From positions 1,048,853 to 1,112,852 of the forward strand of contig CASHTG010000010.1 of the NCBI GenBank assembly GCA_949357655.1: a DNA stretch of 64,000 bases, given 5' to 3'. The position numbers were made by a program, and so were the translations under genes. Every line of letters begins with the position of its first letter. Positions within the stretch are counted from its first letter, which is position 1. A model generated the notes under the pieces. The model had not been told where the DNA came from. It did not search any database and was given only the letters and a program-made list of their open reading frames with translations. The stretch is from Parascedosporium putredinis (taxonomy: Eukaryota; Ascomycota; Sordariomycetes; Microascales; Microascaceae). Shown piece after piece: positions 25,256 to 37,462 of the stretch.

Positions 25256-26429
25256 TTACAATAGGCGGCTTTCCGCATAAGCGTATATATCATCTAGGTT
25301 GAGGAACGTGTAGTTCTGAGGGCTATCGCCGATCGCGTTGAGCATGGTGGTAGGCGCCCTGACCGCAACTGCAATCATGTAGTCTTTCCCCAGACTCATT
25401 AATTTCATCCTCACGCCACAATCTCGCTTCCCATCCCTAAGCACCTCAATCTCTCGGGTCGTGTCCTCGCGCGCCAGAATCTCGCCGCCATGATCTTGCG
25501 AGGCTGGCGGAGGCGGCCTAAAATTCGGAAATTCTAACCCGAGGATCCAATCAGCTAGTAGCGCCTCGCCAGTCATCTTGACATATGCCTCTTTCAAAGC
25601 CCAGAGAGCATAAAAGTACCTCAGCCTTTCGTGGACGCTTAAGTGGCGAGATTCAAGAGACCTCAGGTACTCAAGTTCGGCGGGTGAAAAAATGGCGTCA
25701 TAGACGGAAATAAAATCTGTCCAACCACCGGTCCTCTGAAGAGTCTGCACATCGCGACTGCGCCTTTCGGCGCAACTCACAACATCAACCCCAACCTCAA
25801 TCCTTGCGGTTTCTGATACAGCTGTCGAGGGTGGAGCATTATTGGTGCAAGGTTTTATGTAACCAGTGACTCCAAATAACACCACCAAGCCATCCTGATG
25901 GCTAACATTGAACACGAGAGGTTCTTGTCCGGCACTATCAAGAAAGACTGGCTTACCCCGCGTATCGCGGATAGCCTCGGACGCAGACCACGGCAGCGAC
26001 GTGGCAAAAGATATAGCGTAGCGCTTGAGGAGGAGGAGGCCAAAGAAAGTTTTGCGTCTCGAGTGAAGACGTACTTCAAGGCAGCGGAGCGCTCATAAGC
26101 TGAGATTAAGCTCAAATAGGGGATGCCTAGAGGGCTCAAAGGCCGAAGGAGGCATGGTAAGAATGGGATATCTTGAAAACTCCTCGCGCAATGAAAAGTG
26201 GCGACGGAGGCCATGGTTTCGAAATCCTACCCACAACTCCCTATGAAGATACTTCAGGGTGGAAGTTTTGAGAGGCCCCTCCACTCCGCTGCGGGCCTCG
26301 CTGGTGCTGTGTGCGAGGAAGCGGGCACTCACTCACCACTGTTTCAAGTTGGCTTGTTTCAGAAGCTTCAGGAAAGAGACACCTCGTGTCAACAATCCAC
26401 TGCAATGTAGTCAACTCGCTGCTTGTCAT
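25256..26429 (-). CDS. npgA: 4'-phosphopantetheinyl transferase (NpgA/Lys5, Sfp type)
   Basis: Transfers phosphopantetheine from CoA to carrier-protein domains; in filamentous fungi one such enzyme activates Lys2-type aminoadipate reductase, polyketide synthases and peptide synthetases. The start at 26429 gives SELTTLQWIVDTRCLFP, matching the family opening, with a likely intron donor GTGAGT at about 26,336. Later come ALKYVFTRDAKLSLAS, KPVFLDSAG, FNVSHQDGLVVL, EVGVDVV (metal-binding Asp), IFSPAELEYL and the hallmark FYALWALKEAYVKMTGEALL (W-x-x-KE-x-x-x-K). Stop at 25,258-25,256. Breaks lie near 26,040 (TCC run, restores ASSLLKRYAIS) and near 26,110. No secondary-metabolite cluster genes are adjacent, consistent with a housekeeping role. 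Confidence 0.88.
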
Positions 26430-26980
26430 GATTTCGTGGAAATTATACTGGTGCATTCGGCCTTTTATTCCTTCCTTACAAGCACCTCTCAATAAGTCGT
26501 GAACGTTGATTTCTTGAATAGTCGAGCCTCGCAGTTGCTGCTACAATTGGTCCATGTCGATGACTGTTCTCTCATTATATAATCGCTGGCCAATTGAATC
26601 AGACGGAGAGTGGCTGACACTAGTCAGACGACGCTCCGCCAAATTTCCAAATCGTCATCCTCACCTTCGTGAAAATAAAGTCCGTCCTTGGGATATTATC
26701 TTCCCAGTATTAGTATATCTTTCTGACACATCGAGGATAACTCCACTCCTTTTAAGGTAAATTTAATACTTCAAAGAGCAGCAATCCATTACGAATCATC
26801 TACCCTCAAATCCGAACACCTGCCGCGCCGCTTGCCGTTAACCCATGACCAGCGTTCGTTCTTCAAAGAATTACCCGCCCCTCACGCACATAGATACCCT
26901 ACGGGAGACGGGCGGGACTCCCAAACCTCTTGATTTTATGTCTCCCTGTGGTACGCCATCATAATTGACGTTGAGGCGCT
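26430..26980. promoter_or_regulatory. divergent promoter region, PPTase and MCP1-like genes
   Basis: About 550 bases between starts on opposite strands. No specific motif recognised. Confidence 0.45.
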
Positions 26981-28009
26981 ATGGAGACTACATCTACCCC
27001 GGCGAAGCCCTCAAGGGCAACTCTGATTCCCTCCTTCAGCTCGATCCTACCCCCATTGAGGCCGACGCTCTTGCCGACGCTCTTGCCGACGCTCCTGGGA
27101 CACCTTCATCTTCTCGGTCAAATGATCTGGCTTGCTCCCGCCCTCATACCTTTGATAGCCCATTGGTAAATCATGGTAGTAGTTGTCCACCAAATCGTAC
27201 TGGTGGCGGGCCTATTTTTTCTGTAGGCGATGCCCTCCTCACAAAGCCGTGGTTGACAATCGAGCCCTCATGTTACTCCTTTGACCACCACACCTTGCGC
27301 TTCGCCTATTTTACTAACATATTTAGTGTCTCGTGTCCAGCGGTACTCCTCAATTACGCTCTCTATCTTCACATCCATCCACCTCGCCAACACTTCACTT
27401 ATACCCCTCTTTACTCGATCCGTTTCCGCATCCGAGATGTATCTTCTCCAAGCTCGCGAAGTTTATCAAACAAGTCTCTCCGAGCCCCTCTTGGTTGGAT
27501 TTCCTGTGCTAGCGCATATCGCCGCAGGTATTGCGTTGCGGTTCGTACGCCGCTCCCAGAATCTTGGTCGCTACGCTACCAACCCAGCTTTAATGAAGCT
27601 CGAGGCCCATACATCACCTGCGTCCGTCCCACGGGCATGGCCAGCGCTTAGTTTCATTAGTATATCCGGTTATGTGTTTTTGGTCTTCTTCGCGGCCCAC
27701 ATCACCATTAATCGCATTATACCACTTGCAGTTGAAGGTGACAGTTCGAATATTGGCCTTGCCTTTGTCGCCCACGGATTCTCTCGTCATACCGCCCTTT
27801 CTACCGTATCTTACCTAGGGCTTCTAATTACAGGCTGTAGCCACATTGTCTGGGGCGTATCCAAATGGCTGAGTATTGCCCCAGATACGGCCGAGTGGAC
27901 CCGGAGAAATGGCGCGAGGGTGCCCAAGGGTCGGAGGCGAGCTTGGTTTAGCATTCATGCCACTTCCCTCGCCTTTGCAATGCTTTGGGCCGCCGGGGGC
28001 TTGGAATAG
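26981..28009 (+). CDS. MCP1: MCP1-like mitochondrial membrane protein
   Basis: Mcp1 is a mitochondrial outer-membrane protein linked in yeast to lipid homeostasis and Vps13-dependent membrane contacts. The start METTSTPAKPSR at 26981 leads, after a one-base break near 27,010, into DSLLQLDPTPIE and a DALADALADA tandem motif. An intron (donor GTAAAT at 27,167, acceptor near 27,325) joins to VSRVQRYSSITLSIFTSIHL. Hydrophobic segments follow: PLLVGFPVLAHIAAGIALRF, LSFISISGYVFLVFFAAHIT, YLGLLITGCSHIVWGVSKWL and a final one ending MLWAAGGLE. The phrases HIANTS/HLANTS-like, EGDSSNIGLAFVAHGF and CSHIVWG agree with the fungal Mcp1 family. The C-terminal two thirds is a clean frame; the 5' end is less sure. 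Confidence 0.82.
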
Positions 28010-28913
28010 TGGGCAGAGGGGGTCTTGCGCCGGGGTGGGTAGGAAAGCTCTACGATGGGCTTTACACTCGCGTATGGTTGTAGTCCCCATGCCGCTCCTG
28101 TCTCCGCCCTTACTTTCGTCATTTTCATGCCCTCCAGCTTGCTTTATGGATATCCACTATCTGTTTGTCCTTGTATACTACTTCCAAGAATTTATGGTTG
28201 TACGTAGCTCCGCACAGCCCCAAGTCCTAAAATATGTAGGTTTTTCTTTGATGAGGCCGGAGAATAGATATCCCACAAACAGGCGACGACACTGGCCCTT
28301 TGTTTTTAAAATCCGCTCTCCTCACAGTCTTGGCCCATGCTCATACCATGTACCTGGCCAAATTCTGAATGATCGCTCTTTCAGCTAGCCTACATCCTCC
28401 GGTTTAATTCCGCATCACATGGTATACGCCCCAGTGCCGGTGCTGCCAAATTTGGCAGTTGCAAGCAACTCCGCCCTCGTTAACGCTGAAAAGGAAGACG
28501 AACATTGTATCAGGAGCATCGCAGCCTACAAGCAGGTTAATCGACACATCTATGGATTTAGCCTTTGGTGCACTGGTCATTCTGACGGATCTAAGGTTCC
28601 GTCGTTCAAGCGCGTATGTGGAGTTCGCATAGCCCAGCATTGAACTGGTCATTCGCATCCACGAACATGGGACACGCCAGTCCGAATATACTTGTATAAA
28701 TGCCATTTTGGACGCGAGGAGCCAGAGAAGTGAATCAAAGCTAGGATGCGGACCTCTGGTGCAGGGATGAGAGCGATGAATATTTATATTGGTAGTTTTG
28801 TAGGGCAATTTTCGTCTATTTCCCTAGCCCACGCAATCCACTTAATTTAGATGTTCCGCTTTTCGGTTGGATATATGACACAGTCTTTCAAGCAATCACA
28901 CTTGACGGGTCGT
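28010..28913. other. intergenic between convergent genes
   Basis: Shared 3' flank of the MCP1-like gene and zuotin. Short open frames on both strands around 28,400-28,800 are unrecognised. Confidence 0.5.
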
Positions 28914-30316
28914 TCAAGCAGTGAAAAACTTCACATCTCCCACGCTTAGAAGGCCAGCACCCTGCAGTCTCTTCACCTCTTCCTGCCAGGCCGCTTTGAT
29001 TTCCCCAGAAACCCTGAGTCCGGACAGTCTAGCGGCGAGAGCGGCGATATCCTCATTGTCAAGCTTCGACTGAACTAAATCAACTTCGGCTAAGACCCCG
29101 TCAATTATCGCCGCACTTGGTTCACCACTGGCAAAGTAGTTCGCATCCTTAACAGAGCCCTTGAGAATTCGCTTGTTCTTCTTTGCAGCATTTTTGCGGC
29201 TTCTTTTGCCTTCTTTGCCACTTCCCTGTCAGCTTTGGCGGCCTCTTCCGCCGCCTTGAGAGCCTTGGCAGCCTCCTCTTTCTTAGACTGTGCTTCTTCT
29301 TTTGCCTTGCGCTCAGACTCCTCCTTTTCTACCCTCTTCTGATTTTTCGCGGCATTAGCCTCTTTCCGGAACCGTTTGATACGCTCATCGCTGGCGGAAC
29401 AGTCATCAAGGAGTTTCCGCAAGCGAGCGTTGTCCTCGGCCTTCTTCTTTTTCGGGCATTGGCATTCTTGCGTTCCATGTGCCGCTTTTGATCACGATTT
29501 TCGTTATCATCCGGCACATCTTCATCGAGATATTCGAATGATCTCCAACTATCGAAGTTGTACCAGAAGTTATAGAACGTCTCAACCTCGTCCTTACTGG
29601 ATTTCTCATTTCCAAATGCCGGAACAGGATGACTTTTGGAGAATCGGGCCTCGGACTTGAAAACCCCACCCCAAAGCTTGTAAAAATTTCCCTTGGAAAG
29701 TTGCTTCTTGCTTGGAGGATCAACATCGGCTGCTTCATCAACCGAGTCATACTGGCGTCGTCTCACAGGATCGAGTAGAACTTCTGTCGCCTTTTGAATG
29801 CATTTGAAGAAGTTATCATCATCCGTCCGGCCCGCAGCCGCCTTCTTGTCGGGGTGGTGACGAAGGACCTTCTTGCGATGGGCTCGTTTAATCTGGTCCT
29901 CTGTAGCCTTGTACCGAAATTTTGAGAGACCAAGTACGGCATAATGATCCTGATTCTATAAGTTTATGGTGTTTAGCGTTTGGGGCTTTGGAAAGCAAGG
30001 TCATTAAGGGGTCGCGGCCGCGGCATTACCTTCCAGTCCTTTGCGTCACGTTGCAGCATAAGAGGATCCTCATCCTCACTTATGTCACTGTAGTCATCGT
30101 CTTCAACCTTCTTCGCCTTTTCTTGTGCCTGAATTCTATCGTCTTCGGAGAACGTGCGCTTATGTCGAGCGCGGCGGGCGTGGGCGAGAAAATGGGGACC
30201 GACAGGTTCAATCGTTCGTTGTGTTGCGGCAAAGATATGTCCAACAGATTTGAAGTCTTTCTCTACGTTCCATCCCACCGGGAGGGGCGGCAGAAAAGTA
30301 TTGCTGGCGCAGCCAT
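28914..30316 (-). CDS. ZUO1: zuotin, ribosome-associated J-protein
   Basis: Zuotin with Ssz1 forms the ribosome-associated complex that stimulates Ssb/Hsp70 on nascent chains at the tunnel exit. The start at 30316 (MAAPAIL) meets GWNVEKDFKSVGHIFAATQR after a one-base break near 30,290. An intron 30,029-29,956 joins QRDAKDWK to NQDHYAVLGLSKFRYKATED. The J domain has the HPD triad in LRHHPDKKAAAG. The zuotin homology domain shows NFYKLWGGVFKSEARFSK, FYNFWYNFDSWRSFEYLDED and VPDDNENRDQKRHMERKNA. A long charged lysine/glutamate helix follows, then ILKGSVKDANYFA and a stop at 28,916-28,914. Frame breaks near 29,450 and 29,185. This fungal form ends without the SANT domains of animal DNAJC2. Confidence 0.94.
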
Positions 30317-30764
30317 CGTGTATGAGTTGAATGATGATTACAGGCTAGTTCTAGATGAAATTTTTCGACCGAAACTTTTTTTTCCTTTTCGCGGGTTGAA
30401 TGTGATTTTGGCGTTTAGCGGGGCAAGAGCTCAGCCACACACCCCATGCGCCACACATTCGATCTCGCAGCTCATCAGCAAAGGTGTGAAGAGAACGAGA
30501 GGCCAAAAGTAAAGCTCCCTTTACAGCGCGTAATGAAGTCCTCAACGCAACCCGGCTATTGAACCTATGGTAATAATAGCACGAAAACTTTTGGGGCACA
30601 GAATGGGAAGAACAATGGATGACCCAGGTAGGCACGGTGTTGATGACTAATCTAACTTTTTCCCCGAAAGGTTCGTTTCACTCTCGTGATAAGGCTGATG
30701 TTTTCATTCCCGTAAAAGTCCTTGTCCTCACTCACTGTTGAGGAAGTTTCACACCATCCTAGCC
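30317..30764. promoter_or_regulatory. divergent promoter region, ZUO1 and MZM1
   Basis: 448 bases between start codons on opposite strands. No defined motif seen. Confidence 0.5.
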
Positions 30765-31288
30765 ATGGCCTTTGCTGCATACCGAAGCCTTTTTCGGGCC
30801 ACGCGGCTTGCCTTTCGAGGTTTGTCGGGCAGTCTGCCAATACTCTTTTCGTCACTAACTCTATCCAATGGTTTCAGATGACCGATTCCTTCTCAACGCG
30901 GCAAGGAATCAAATCCGAGCCGAGTTTCGTAATGCGCCGCCGATCTCCCAGTCAAGGGCAGAATATGAGAAACGAATTAAGCATGCCCATGAGGTTGCAT
31001 CCGTATTAAGAGCCAATGTCGTTCAAGGTGTTCGAGAAGAGAGTGGTGATGCGTATAGTAAGCTGTTTCCACGACTGCACTCGGCTTCGCGTTCAATCTA
31101 ACTCAACTTTAACTGTAGAGCTTAGGATACATAGTGAGACAGAACGTGGTGACAATGATAGCATAAATTCACCAAATCTGAAATTGGGGGTGGTGGATGT
31201 GGTTGCAGTTGATTCCATGGCGTTGGAACAGGGCTTTGTCCCCGGCCCCGAGGCAATTCGCTTTAACCTGTATCGCGCAGCCTACTGA
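30765..31288 (+). CDS. MZM1: mitochondrial zinc maintenance protein 1 (LYR family)
   Basis: Mzm1 is the matrix LYR chaperone that holds the Rieske iron-sulfur protein before its insertion into complex III. Three exons: 30,765-30,819 (MAFAAYRSLFRATRLAFR), a middle exon starting just after GGTTTCAG at about 30,892 (DDRFLLNAARNQIRAEFRN), and a last exon after ACTGTAG near 31,119 (KLRIHSETERGDNDSI). All junctions keep frame. The LYR-type AYR tripeptide, the helical middle part ending in RANVVQGVREESG and the ETERGDNDS phrase are family marks. The C-terminal extension after DSI is longer than usual and unconserved. No frame break needed. Confidence 0.9.
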
Positions 31289-31408
31289 TACTTCGACTAA
31301 ACACCTCACTAATATATATCCTGCCCGTTTAAACGCCTAGGTGTTCCTTGTATATTCATTTGACCCACATTGCACTCGACGCACCATGATTCCCGTTGTT
31401 ACTGCACC

Positions 31409-32615
31409 TTAGAAGCCATCCAGACTCGCATACCCGGGCACCTCGGTAGTTCCTGGTGGAGCAACAGTAGCCAGCTGATCAGATGGAGTCCCATGGGACT
31501 CTGCGGCAGATTCTTCTCGTGTCTCAGAGTTCTGGCCGCCAGCCCTTGGCTTCCCGCTGACAATGGTGCGACGGGCATCCATTAACATCTGAGACCTTTG
31601 TTCTCGATTCATATTGCCGACAGCTGAAGGCGCCTTCCAACGGACGCGTAGAGGACAACCCGCAATTACTGCACGTCCCTGGCAAGAAAGAGCGGCCTTC
31701 TCCGCGGCCTCGCGAGTTTCAAAGTTGATAAACGCGCAATGAGACATGTGGGAACATATTAGACTTTTGATTTTACCATGCGGTTGGAAAAAGTCTCGGA
31801 TCTTATATTCGGGAAGGTCATCTTCGACGCCAGTCAAGAACAGCGACATGATGCTCTCGTCATCAGGTGGTAGCCAGTCTCTCGGCCCGGGAAGTGCGGG
31901 TGACAAACTGGTTGCGTGGGGCTGGAGTCGGGTTTGCCGCCGTGTTCCAACTGTTGAATTCGTACGGCTATCCCGAGTTCGAATTGGTCCAGGCCCTCCA
32001 AGGCCAGAGCCCACTGCCGAATGTCCACGAGATATAACAGCACCGGTGTTGTCAATTGTCGGCCCCTTCCTAAAATACGGCTTGCTCGTGGCTAGTCGGC
32101 GCAGTAACTCCCTTGCCTTCTCATCCGTCTTCTCGTACTCCTCAACACCACCACGGCCCTCTTCGATAGCGCGCTCGTTGTTCTGCGCAAAGTACTCGCG
32201 ATTTACATCCGAGGTTGGTCCCGGAGCAACCATCTTGAGTGCAGCATCGCGTACAACAAGGGGTAACCCAAAGGAAAGATCCAGCATACAGGACTGGCAG
32301 CAGTTCTTCAGCCGGGCACAAGTCAGGCATACATTGCATCGTCGTTTCCGTCCCTGCGATCGGTCTGCACTCCAGCTAAATACTGTAAACGGCCGCGTAC
32401 ACTATTTCAGAAGAGGACACCATTGTTAGTGACCTGCTTGAGAATGAAGTGCATGGTAGGAATACTACACATACTAGTTTGCATTCTGCACCATAATCTT
32501 CCTTCAACATCTTCACGTAAGGGTTTTCGGGTAAGCAATTTTCGCAAATGGAAGGGAAATCCGTCGACTCCCATCCTGATCTATTGAGATCTTGTTTGAT
32601 TTGGGGAGGTGGCAT
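31409..32615 (-). CDS. SLT11: pre-mRNA-splicing factor SLT11/ECM2 (RBM22-type)
   Basis: Spliceosomal factor that supports U2/U6 base pairing and the catalytic core, homologous to human RBM22. The start at 32615 (MPPPQIKQDLNRSGWES) leads to zinc-binding cysteines in SICENCLPENPYVKM and CKLCTRPFTVFSW, across an intron with donor GTATGT near 32,474 and acceptor ATAG near 32,404. Next come CNVCLTCARLKNCCQSCMLDL and the conserved VRDAALKMVAPGP. A C-terminal RRM has MSLFLTGVEDDLPEYKIRDF, HCAFINFETREAAEKAA and PLRVRWK. Stop TAA at 31,411-31,409. The 3' end lies about 120 bases from the convergent MZM1 stop. No frame break was needed. Confidence 0.94.
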
Positions 32616-33200
32616 ATTTCGCGATAGGCCTGCCTAGAGCTGGTGGTGTTCGTGGAAGGTTAGAGAAATAGTAACGAGACGGATACCCAGGTGTTCGAGA
32701 TTACTTCATCAGTCTGGATGGCATTTACGTAATCCTCTAAAAGGCAATGCTTATAACACCGACTTTTTAGTATTATGGCAGCACGCGAGGACGCGAGGAC
32801 CCAGAAGACAAGAACGCTCGTATTCGGATTCAGGCAGTACCCATGAATAGGTTTTAAGGAAGGAGATTACCTCCCAAGTCTTAATGTCTCTGTCTTTATG
32901 TATCTAATACATGGTATCAGTAACGAACACTGCTATGTTTTGAGTACTAGGGACCTCTTTCACATGAAAGTGGTTCTATGAGGAGGGAAAAGAGGAAATA
33001 AAAAAGGGTGAAGCCACCCGAATACGTGAGCAAGTAAATAGCCTTCTCCCCTTCGTCGTCTGTTATTTAAGTCCCTTGATTTTACCACAATCCAAACCCA
33101 GTGGCAAATTTTCTCCTTCTCTGAAATTCATTTGGAAGTCTAGTCCAATCTTTACACCATTATCCTCATTTGCCTTTCCTGCCAATCTCCAGAAACCGTC
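32616..33200. promoter_or_regulatory. divergent promoter region, SLT11 and ERG6
   Basis: 585 bases between starts on opposite strands; the ERG6 leader near 33,060-33,200 is pyrimidine-rich. No sterol element can be called with confidence. Confidence 0.45.
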
Positions 33201-34531
33201 ATGGCGCCCTCCACCATCTCCAACCTCGAGCGAGAGGATCACAATCGCGACGCAGCATTCAATAAAGCAATGCACGGCACCAGTGCGAAGGCGACCGGTG
33301 GAATATCCGCTATGCTTCGAAAAATACCACTGCGCAGAAGGTTGCGTCGGAAGAATACTTCAAACATTGGGACAACAAGGCTGCTAAGGATGAGACTGCG
33401 GAGGATCGTGCAGCAAGTTTCTTGGCTTCATCACAGATGCTGAATAGATTCTAACTACCGATATGCAGGCCCGCACAGCGGAGTACGCAACCCTTACTAG
33501 GCAGTTCGTTTTCAACCCACCCGACATATGCGCTATCTACGGCTTTATTAACACATTGATAGTTACTATAACTTAGCCACCGATCTCTACGAATATGGCT
33601 GGGGCCAGTCATTCCATTTCTGTCGCTTTTCGTACGGTGAAGCTTTTCATCAGGCGATTGCGCGACATGAACACTACTTAGCGCACAGCATCGGGATCAA
33701 GGAGGGTATGAAGGTCCTCGACGTTGGCTGTGGCGTCGGTGGTCCGGCTCGTGAAATTGCCAAATTCACTGGTTGCCATGTCACAGGACTGAATAACAAT
33801 GACTACCAAATTGAACGTGCTAGTCAATACGCCGAAAAGGAAGGACTAGCGGGCCAGCTTGATTTTGTCAAGGGGGACTTTATGGTAGGCTTCGATGCGC
33901 CTTCCAACATACATTGTTGGAAATATCTCCGTACACTAATCTTACCTTTCTCTGAAGCAAATGTCATTCGCCGATAACACCTTCGACGCTGTCTATGCCA
34001 TTGAGGCGACTGTCCATGCCCCAACTCTCGAGGGTATATATAGCGAGATTTTTCGAGTTCTCAAGCCAGGCGGCGTTTTCGGTGTATACGAATGGCTGAT
34101 GACGGATGAGTACAACAATGACGATTTGCATCATCGAGCTATTCGGTTAGGGATTGAGCAGGAGACGGTATCTCCAACATGTGCAAAGTTTCGGAGGCAT
34201 TAGCTGCAGTTGATGCTGCTGGGTTTCAGATGATTATGCACAAGGATCTCGCAGCAGGCGATGACGCCCTGCCATGGTATTGGCCACTCTCCGGGGAATT
34301 GAAGTACATTCAGTCTGTTGGCGATATCTTTTCGATCGTTCGCATGACACGATGGGGGCGAACAATCATGCATAATTTCGCCGGCGTTATGGAGACAATT
34401 GGTTTGGTACCCGCCGGCACTAAGAAGACGGCTGACAGCCTTGCCCATGCGGCCGACTGCCTCGTTGCCGGAGGGAGGGAACATCTTTTACCCCAATGTA
34501 TCTGATGGTCGCAAAAAAGCCATCCAGCTAG
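33201..34531 (+). CDS. ERG6: sterol 24-C-methyltransferase
   Basis: S-adenosylmethionine-dependent enzyme of ergosterol synthesis, adding the C-24 methyl group to zymosterol or lanosterol on ER/lipid-droplet membranes. The start MAPSTISNLEREDHNRD at 33201 is followed by a frame-broken N-terminal part (EEYFKHWDNKAAKDETAEDR readable in a second frame) and an intron near 33,415-33,470. YEYGWGQSFHFCRFS-like and GEAFHQAIARHEHYLAHSIG sequence precede the SAM motif MKVLDVGCGVGGPAREIA. Next come GLNNNDYQIERASQYAEKEG, a probable intron at about 33,888-33,958, YAIEATVHAPTLEGIYSEI and VLKPGGVFGVYEWLMTDEYN. It ends with LMVAKKPS after restoring a T near 34,488. At least three single-base breaks. All catalytic-domain motifs are present. 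Confidence 0.93.
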
Positions 34532-35621
34532 GTTCACGAAGAAACCGACGAACACCAACTATCCGACTCACTCGCACTCTTCGCAGATACCGAAGCCATT
34601 GACCACCTGATCCATCCGGCGTGAGGTTCCGGACTGGCCGAGGCCCAGGAAGTTGTGTGGAGCAAATATAATTATACGATATGATAATGCGTGTATATAC
34701 ATCAATAACCATAGTAATAATTCGAAAGTATAAACAGCCATCATCATTAGCAGATAGATGGGGAAAGTGGAAAGTGAGCAGAGAAAATGACAACACACCT
34801 ACTCTACCTCATCGGGGAATCCAACGAAGTGAGGTCGGATTTCTTCGCAGCCCTCACTCAGCGTATTAGTCGCGGCCATTCTTAACCCCAACAACCAATT
34901 TCAAAAGCTATTCATGGTTTGTAATCGGGATTCACATGTTCATCTTGTATGCAACCAGGTGCACAAAGGAACCAGTCGTGACCCGCGTTAACGCCGATTG
35001 ATAGAGCAGGTGTCAGCTTCCGGTCTAGACTGCAAAACACTTATTGTGAGCAATCGCCGATATTCGAGCCATCAATGGATGAGAGACGCACATTCACCAA
35101 TTGACAATTCAGACCTGAATAGCCATCAGGGGTGCTGATCAGTGTCTGTCAGGGATTGTGGGACACCTGACGACACATAGGGAGCGTAGATTAATAGTCG
35201 AATTCTCTTTGGAGTCATGGTACCAGATACTTCTTGGCTATGGGAAGACCCTTCTCCTAGCCAATAAGGACAACGCCATCCGTTTTGATTGCTGTGTCAC
35301 TTCGTACCCTCTACCTGTTTCGATTCATTCACGGGAGCTGCCACAAACCCCCAGCGAAAGCTAAAGCTGTTGAGCTTCCCCAACTAATTTTTTTTTCCCC
35401 TGTCGGAAACAAATTCCCTCTTTCGACCCTCTCACTCTCCATCACCACTTCCTAACCTTCACTTGGAGCAGCCAGTCCTTTACTCTTTATCAGAACGCAA
35501 ACACGTCATTCCTCGGCTTTTTGAGTATTTTGGAGCCTTGCTAGCAGAAGTTCGCAAATCCCTCAACAGCCGCATCACGATAGTTGATCGACAGGGCGAT
35601 AATCCAATCATAACAATTAAA
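34532..35621. other. intergenic, promoter of PDB1
   Basis: About 1.1 kb between ERG6 and PDB1 on the same strand. The last 250 bases are pyrimidine-rich, usual for a fungal leader. No gene recognised. Confidence 0.5.
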
Positions 35622-36830
35622 ATGTCACGATTCGTCCGCCACACATCTCGACTTACTGCTCCGGCAAGAGCAACGCCCTTCATCAGGGTTTCTTTTTCGC
35701 CGACTCTACGTGCCGCTTCTCAAGCTAGAAGCTATGCCTCGGCGGGCCTCAAGGAGTATACGGTTCGCGATGCGCTAAACGAAGCCTTGGCCGAGGAGCT
35801 TGAGTCAAACCCAAAGGTCTTCATATTGGGTGAGGAGGTAGCGCAGTATAACGGCGCTTACAAAGTCACCAAAGGTCTACTAGACAGGTTTGGGGAGAAA
35901 CGAGTTATCGATACGCCAATCACCGAGAGCGGGTTTTGCGGCCTTGCCGTTGGCGCGGCCTTGAGTGGCCTTCATCCTGTGGTATGTATCATGAGTTCCT
36001 TCACTGTCTTGAGACCCATTATCCATTGGTACCGTATCCATGTAGATGTCCACCTACTAACACCAGTTACTATAGTGCGAGTTTATGACATGGAACTTTG
36101 CGATGCAAGCCATCGACCAGATCGTTAACTCGGCGGCAAAAACCCTTTACATGTCCGGGGGCATTCAGCCTTGTAATATCACATTCCGTGGACCGAATGG
36201 TTTCGCTTCGGGTGTTGGAGCACAGCACTCGCAGGATTACTCCGCATGGTACGGAAGCATCCCCGGTTTGAAGGTCGTGGCTCCCTGGAGTGCCGAGGAT
36301 GCCAAGGGCCTTCTCAAGGCAGCCATTCGAGATCCGAACCCTGTTGTTGTTCTCGAAAACGAGTTGATGTATGGCCAGTCCTTCCTATGTCAGAGGCTGC
36401 GCAGGGCAGTGATTTTGTCATTCCGTTTGGAAAGGCAAAAATTGAGCGCACTGGGAAGGATCTGACAATCGTTTCCCTCTCTCGTTGCGTTGGTCAGTGC
36501 TTAGTTGCTGCAGAAAACCTCAAGAAAAATACGGCGTTGATGCGGAGGTTCTCAATCTTCGGTCCGTGAAGCCGATGGACGTCGAATCTATCGTAAAGTC
36601 CGTCAAAAGACGCGCCGACTTCTTGCAGTTGAGTCTGGCTTCCCGCATTTGGCGTTGGTTCGGAGATCCTGGCTTTGACGATGGAATATGCTTTCGATTA
36701 CCTCGATGCCCCTGCGCAGAGAATTACCGGCGCCGAAGTTCCCACCCCATATGCCCAAAAGCTTGAAGAGATGAGTTTCCCAACGGAGCAACTGATCGAG
36801 GACTATGCAGCGAAGATGCTCCGTGTGTAG
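35622..36830 (+). CDS. PDB1: pyruvate dehydrogenase E1 component, beta subunit
   Basis: Thiamine-diphosphate-dependent E1 subunit of the mitochondrial pyruvate dehydrogenase complex. The start at 35622 gives an Arg/Ser-rich import presequence (MSRFVRHTSRLTAPARATPF) ahead of YTVRDALNEALAEELESNP. Then FILGEEVAQYNGAYKVTKGL, VIDTPITESGFCGLAVGAAL, an intron from about 35,980 (GTATGT) to about 36,075 (TATAG) and CEFMTWNFAMQAIDQIVNSA. Next GPNGFASGVGAQHSQDYSAW, VVLENELMYGQSF and the tail ITGAEVPTPYAQKLEE...EDYAAKMLRV. Stop TAG 36,828-36,830. Four one-base breaks near 36,387 (CCC), 36,530 (A run), 36,605 (A run) and 36,645 split the last third; adding one base each restores the family sequence. Confidence 0.94.
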
Positions 36831-37462
36831 AGCAGGGAAGCCACCAGTCGTCGACAAAGGAGTGCTGAGCAGAGCGCTACATTGGCAGAATAAATAGGCC
36901 CCATTAGGTGGAGGAAACTCCGATTTTGTTTTAGAAGAACCGGAGTCGGGGTCGTGGCTTGATCGGGCCCAATGTCCAAGGATGGAGGAAGCATGTATTC
37001 ACACGGGCGTGTATTCTTGTACCACTCACCACCACAACACACATCAATCGCTTTGAGGTTTGGTGGAACCTTAACTGTAACTATATCTTCATTCCACTTA
37101 AGGCTGTAAGCACCAACAATAGTTTTCGGGCCTCGGTTTCTCAGCGAGGTACTAATTGCATTCGCCGACGTGTTGCTAAAGCCTACCCGTCAAAAAAGAT
37201 TTTTTTTTAATTTTATTTCGTGCTTGCTTTGATTGATGTATCCCAGATGTAATGGATCTACTGGATCTGGATGACATGACCTCACCTGTTGCTGACTTGC
37301 TGTGAGCCTCAGGCGAATGAACCCCTCCCCCACATTCATGGACGGCGGTTTTTAAATACCACCTACATCCTCACCTGACCAAAACCTCGCAAAGCAGGCC
37401 GAGATTACGAAAAGCCCCAGCCAACCCTCAGACTACGAGTCTCAATAGAAATCTAAGCATCC
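36831..37462. other. intergenic, promoter of SKI2
   Basis: About 630 bases between PDB1 and SKI2 on the same strand, with a T run at 37,200-37,210. No gene recognised. Confidence 0.5.

Noticed and set aside
25256..26429. PPTase as part of a secondary-metabolite cluster
   Set aside because: Neighbours are housekeeping genes (zinc finger, MCP1-like, zuotin); no synthase, transporter or cluster regulator nearby.
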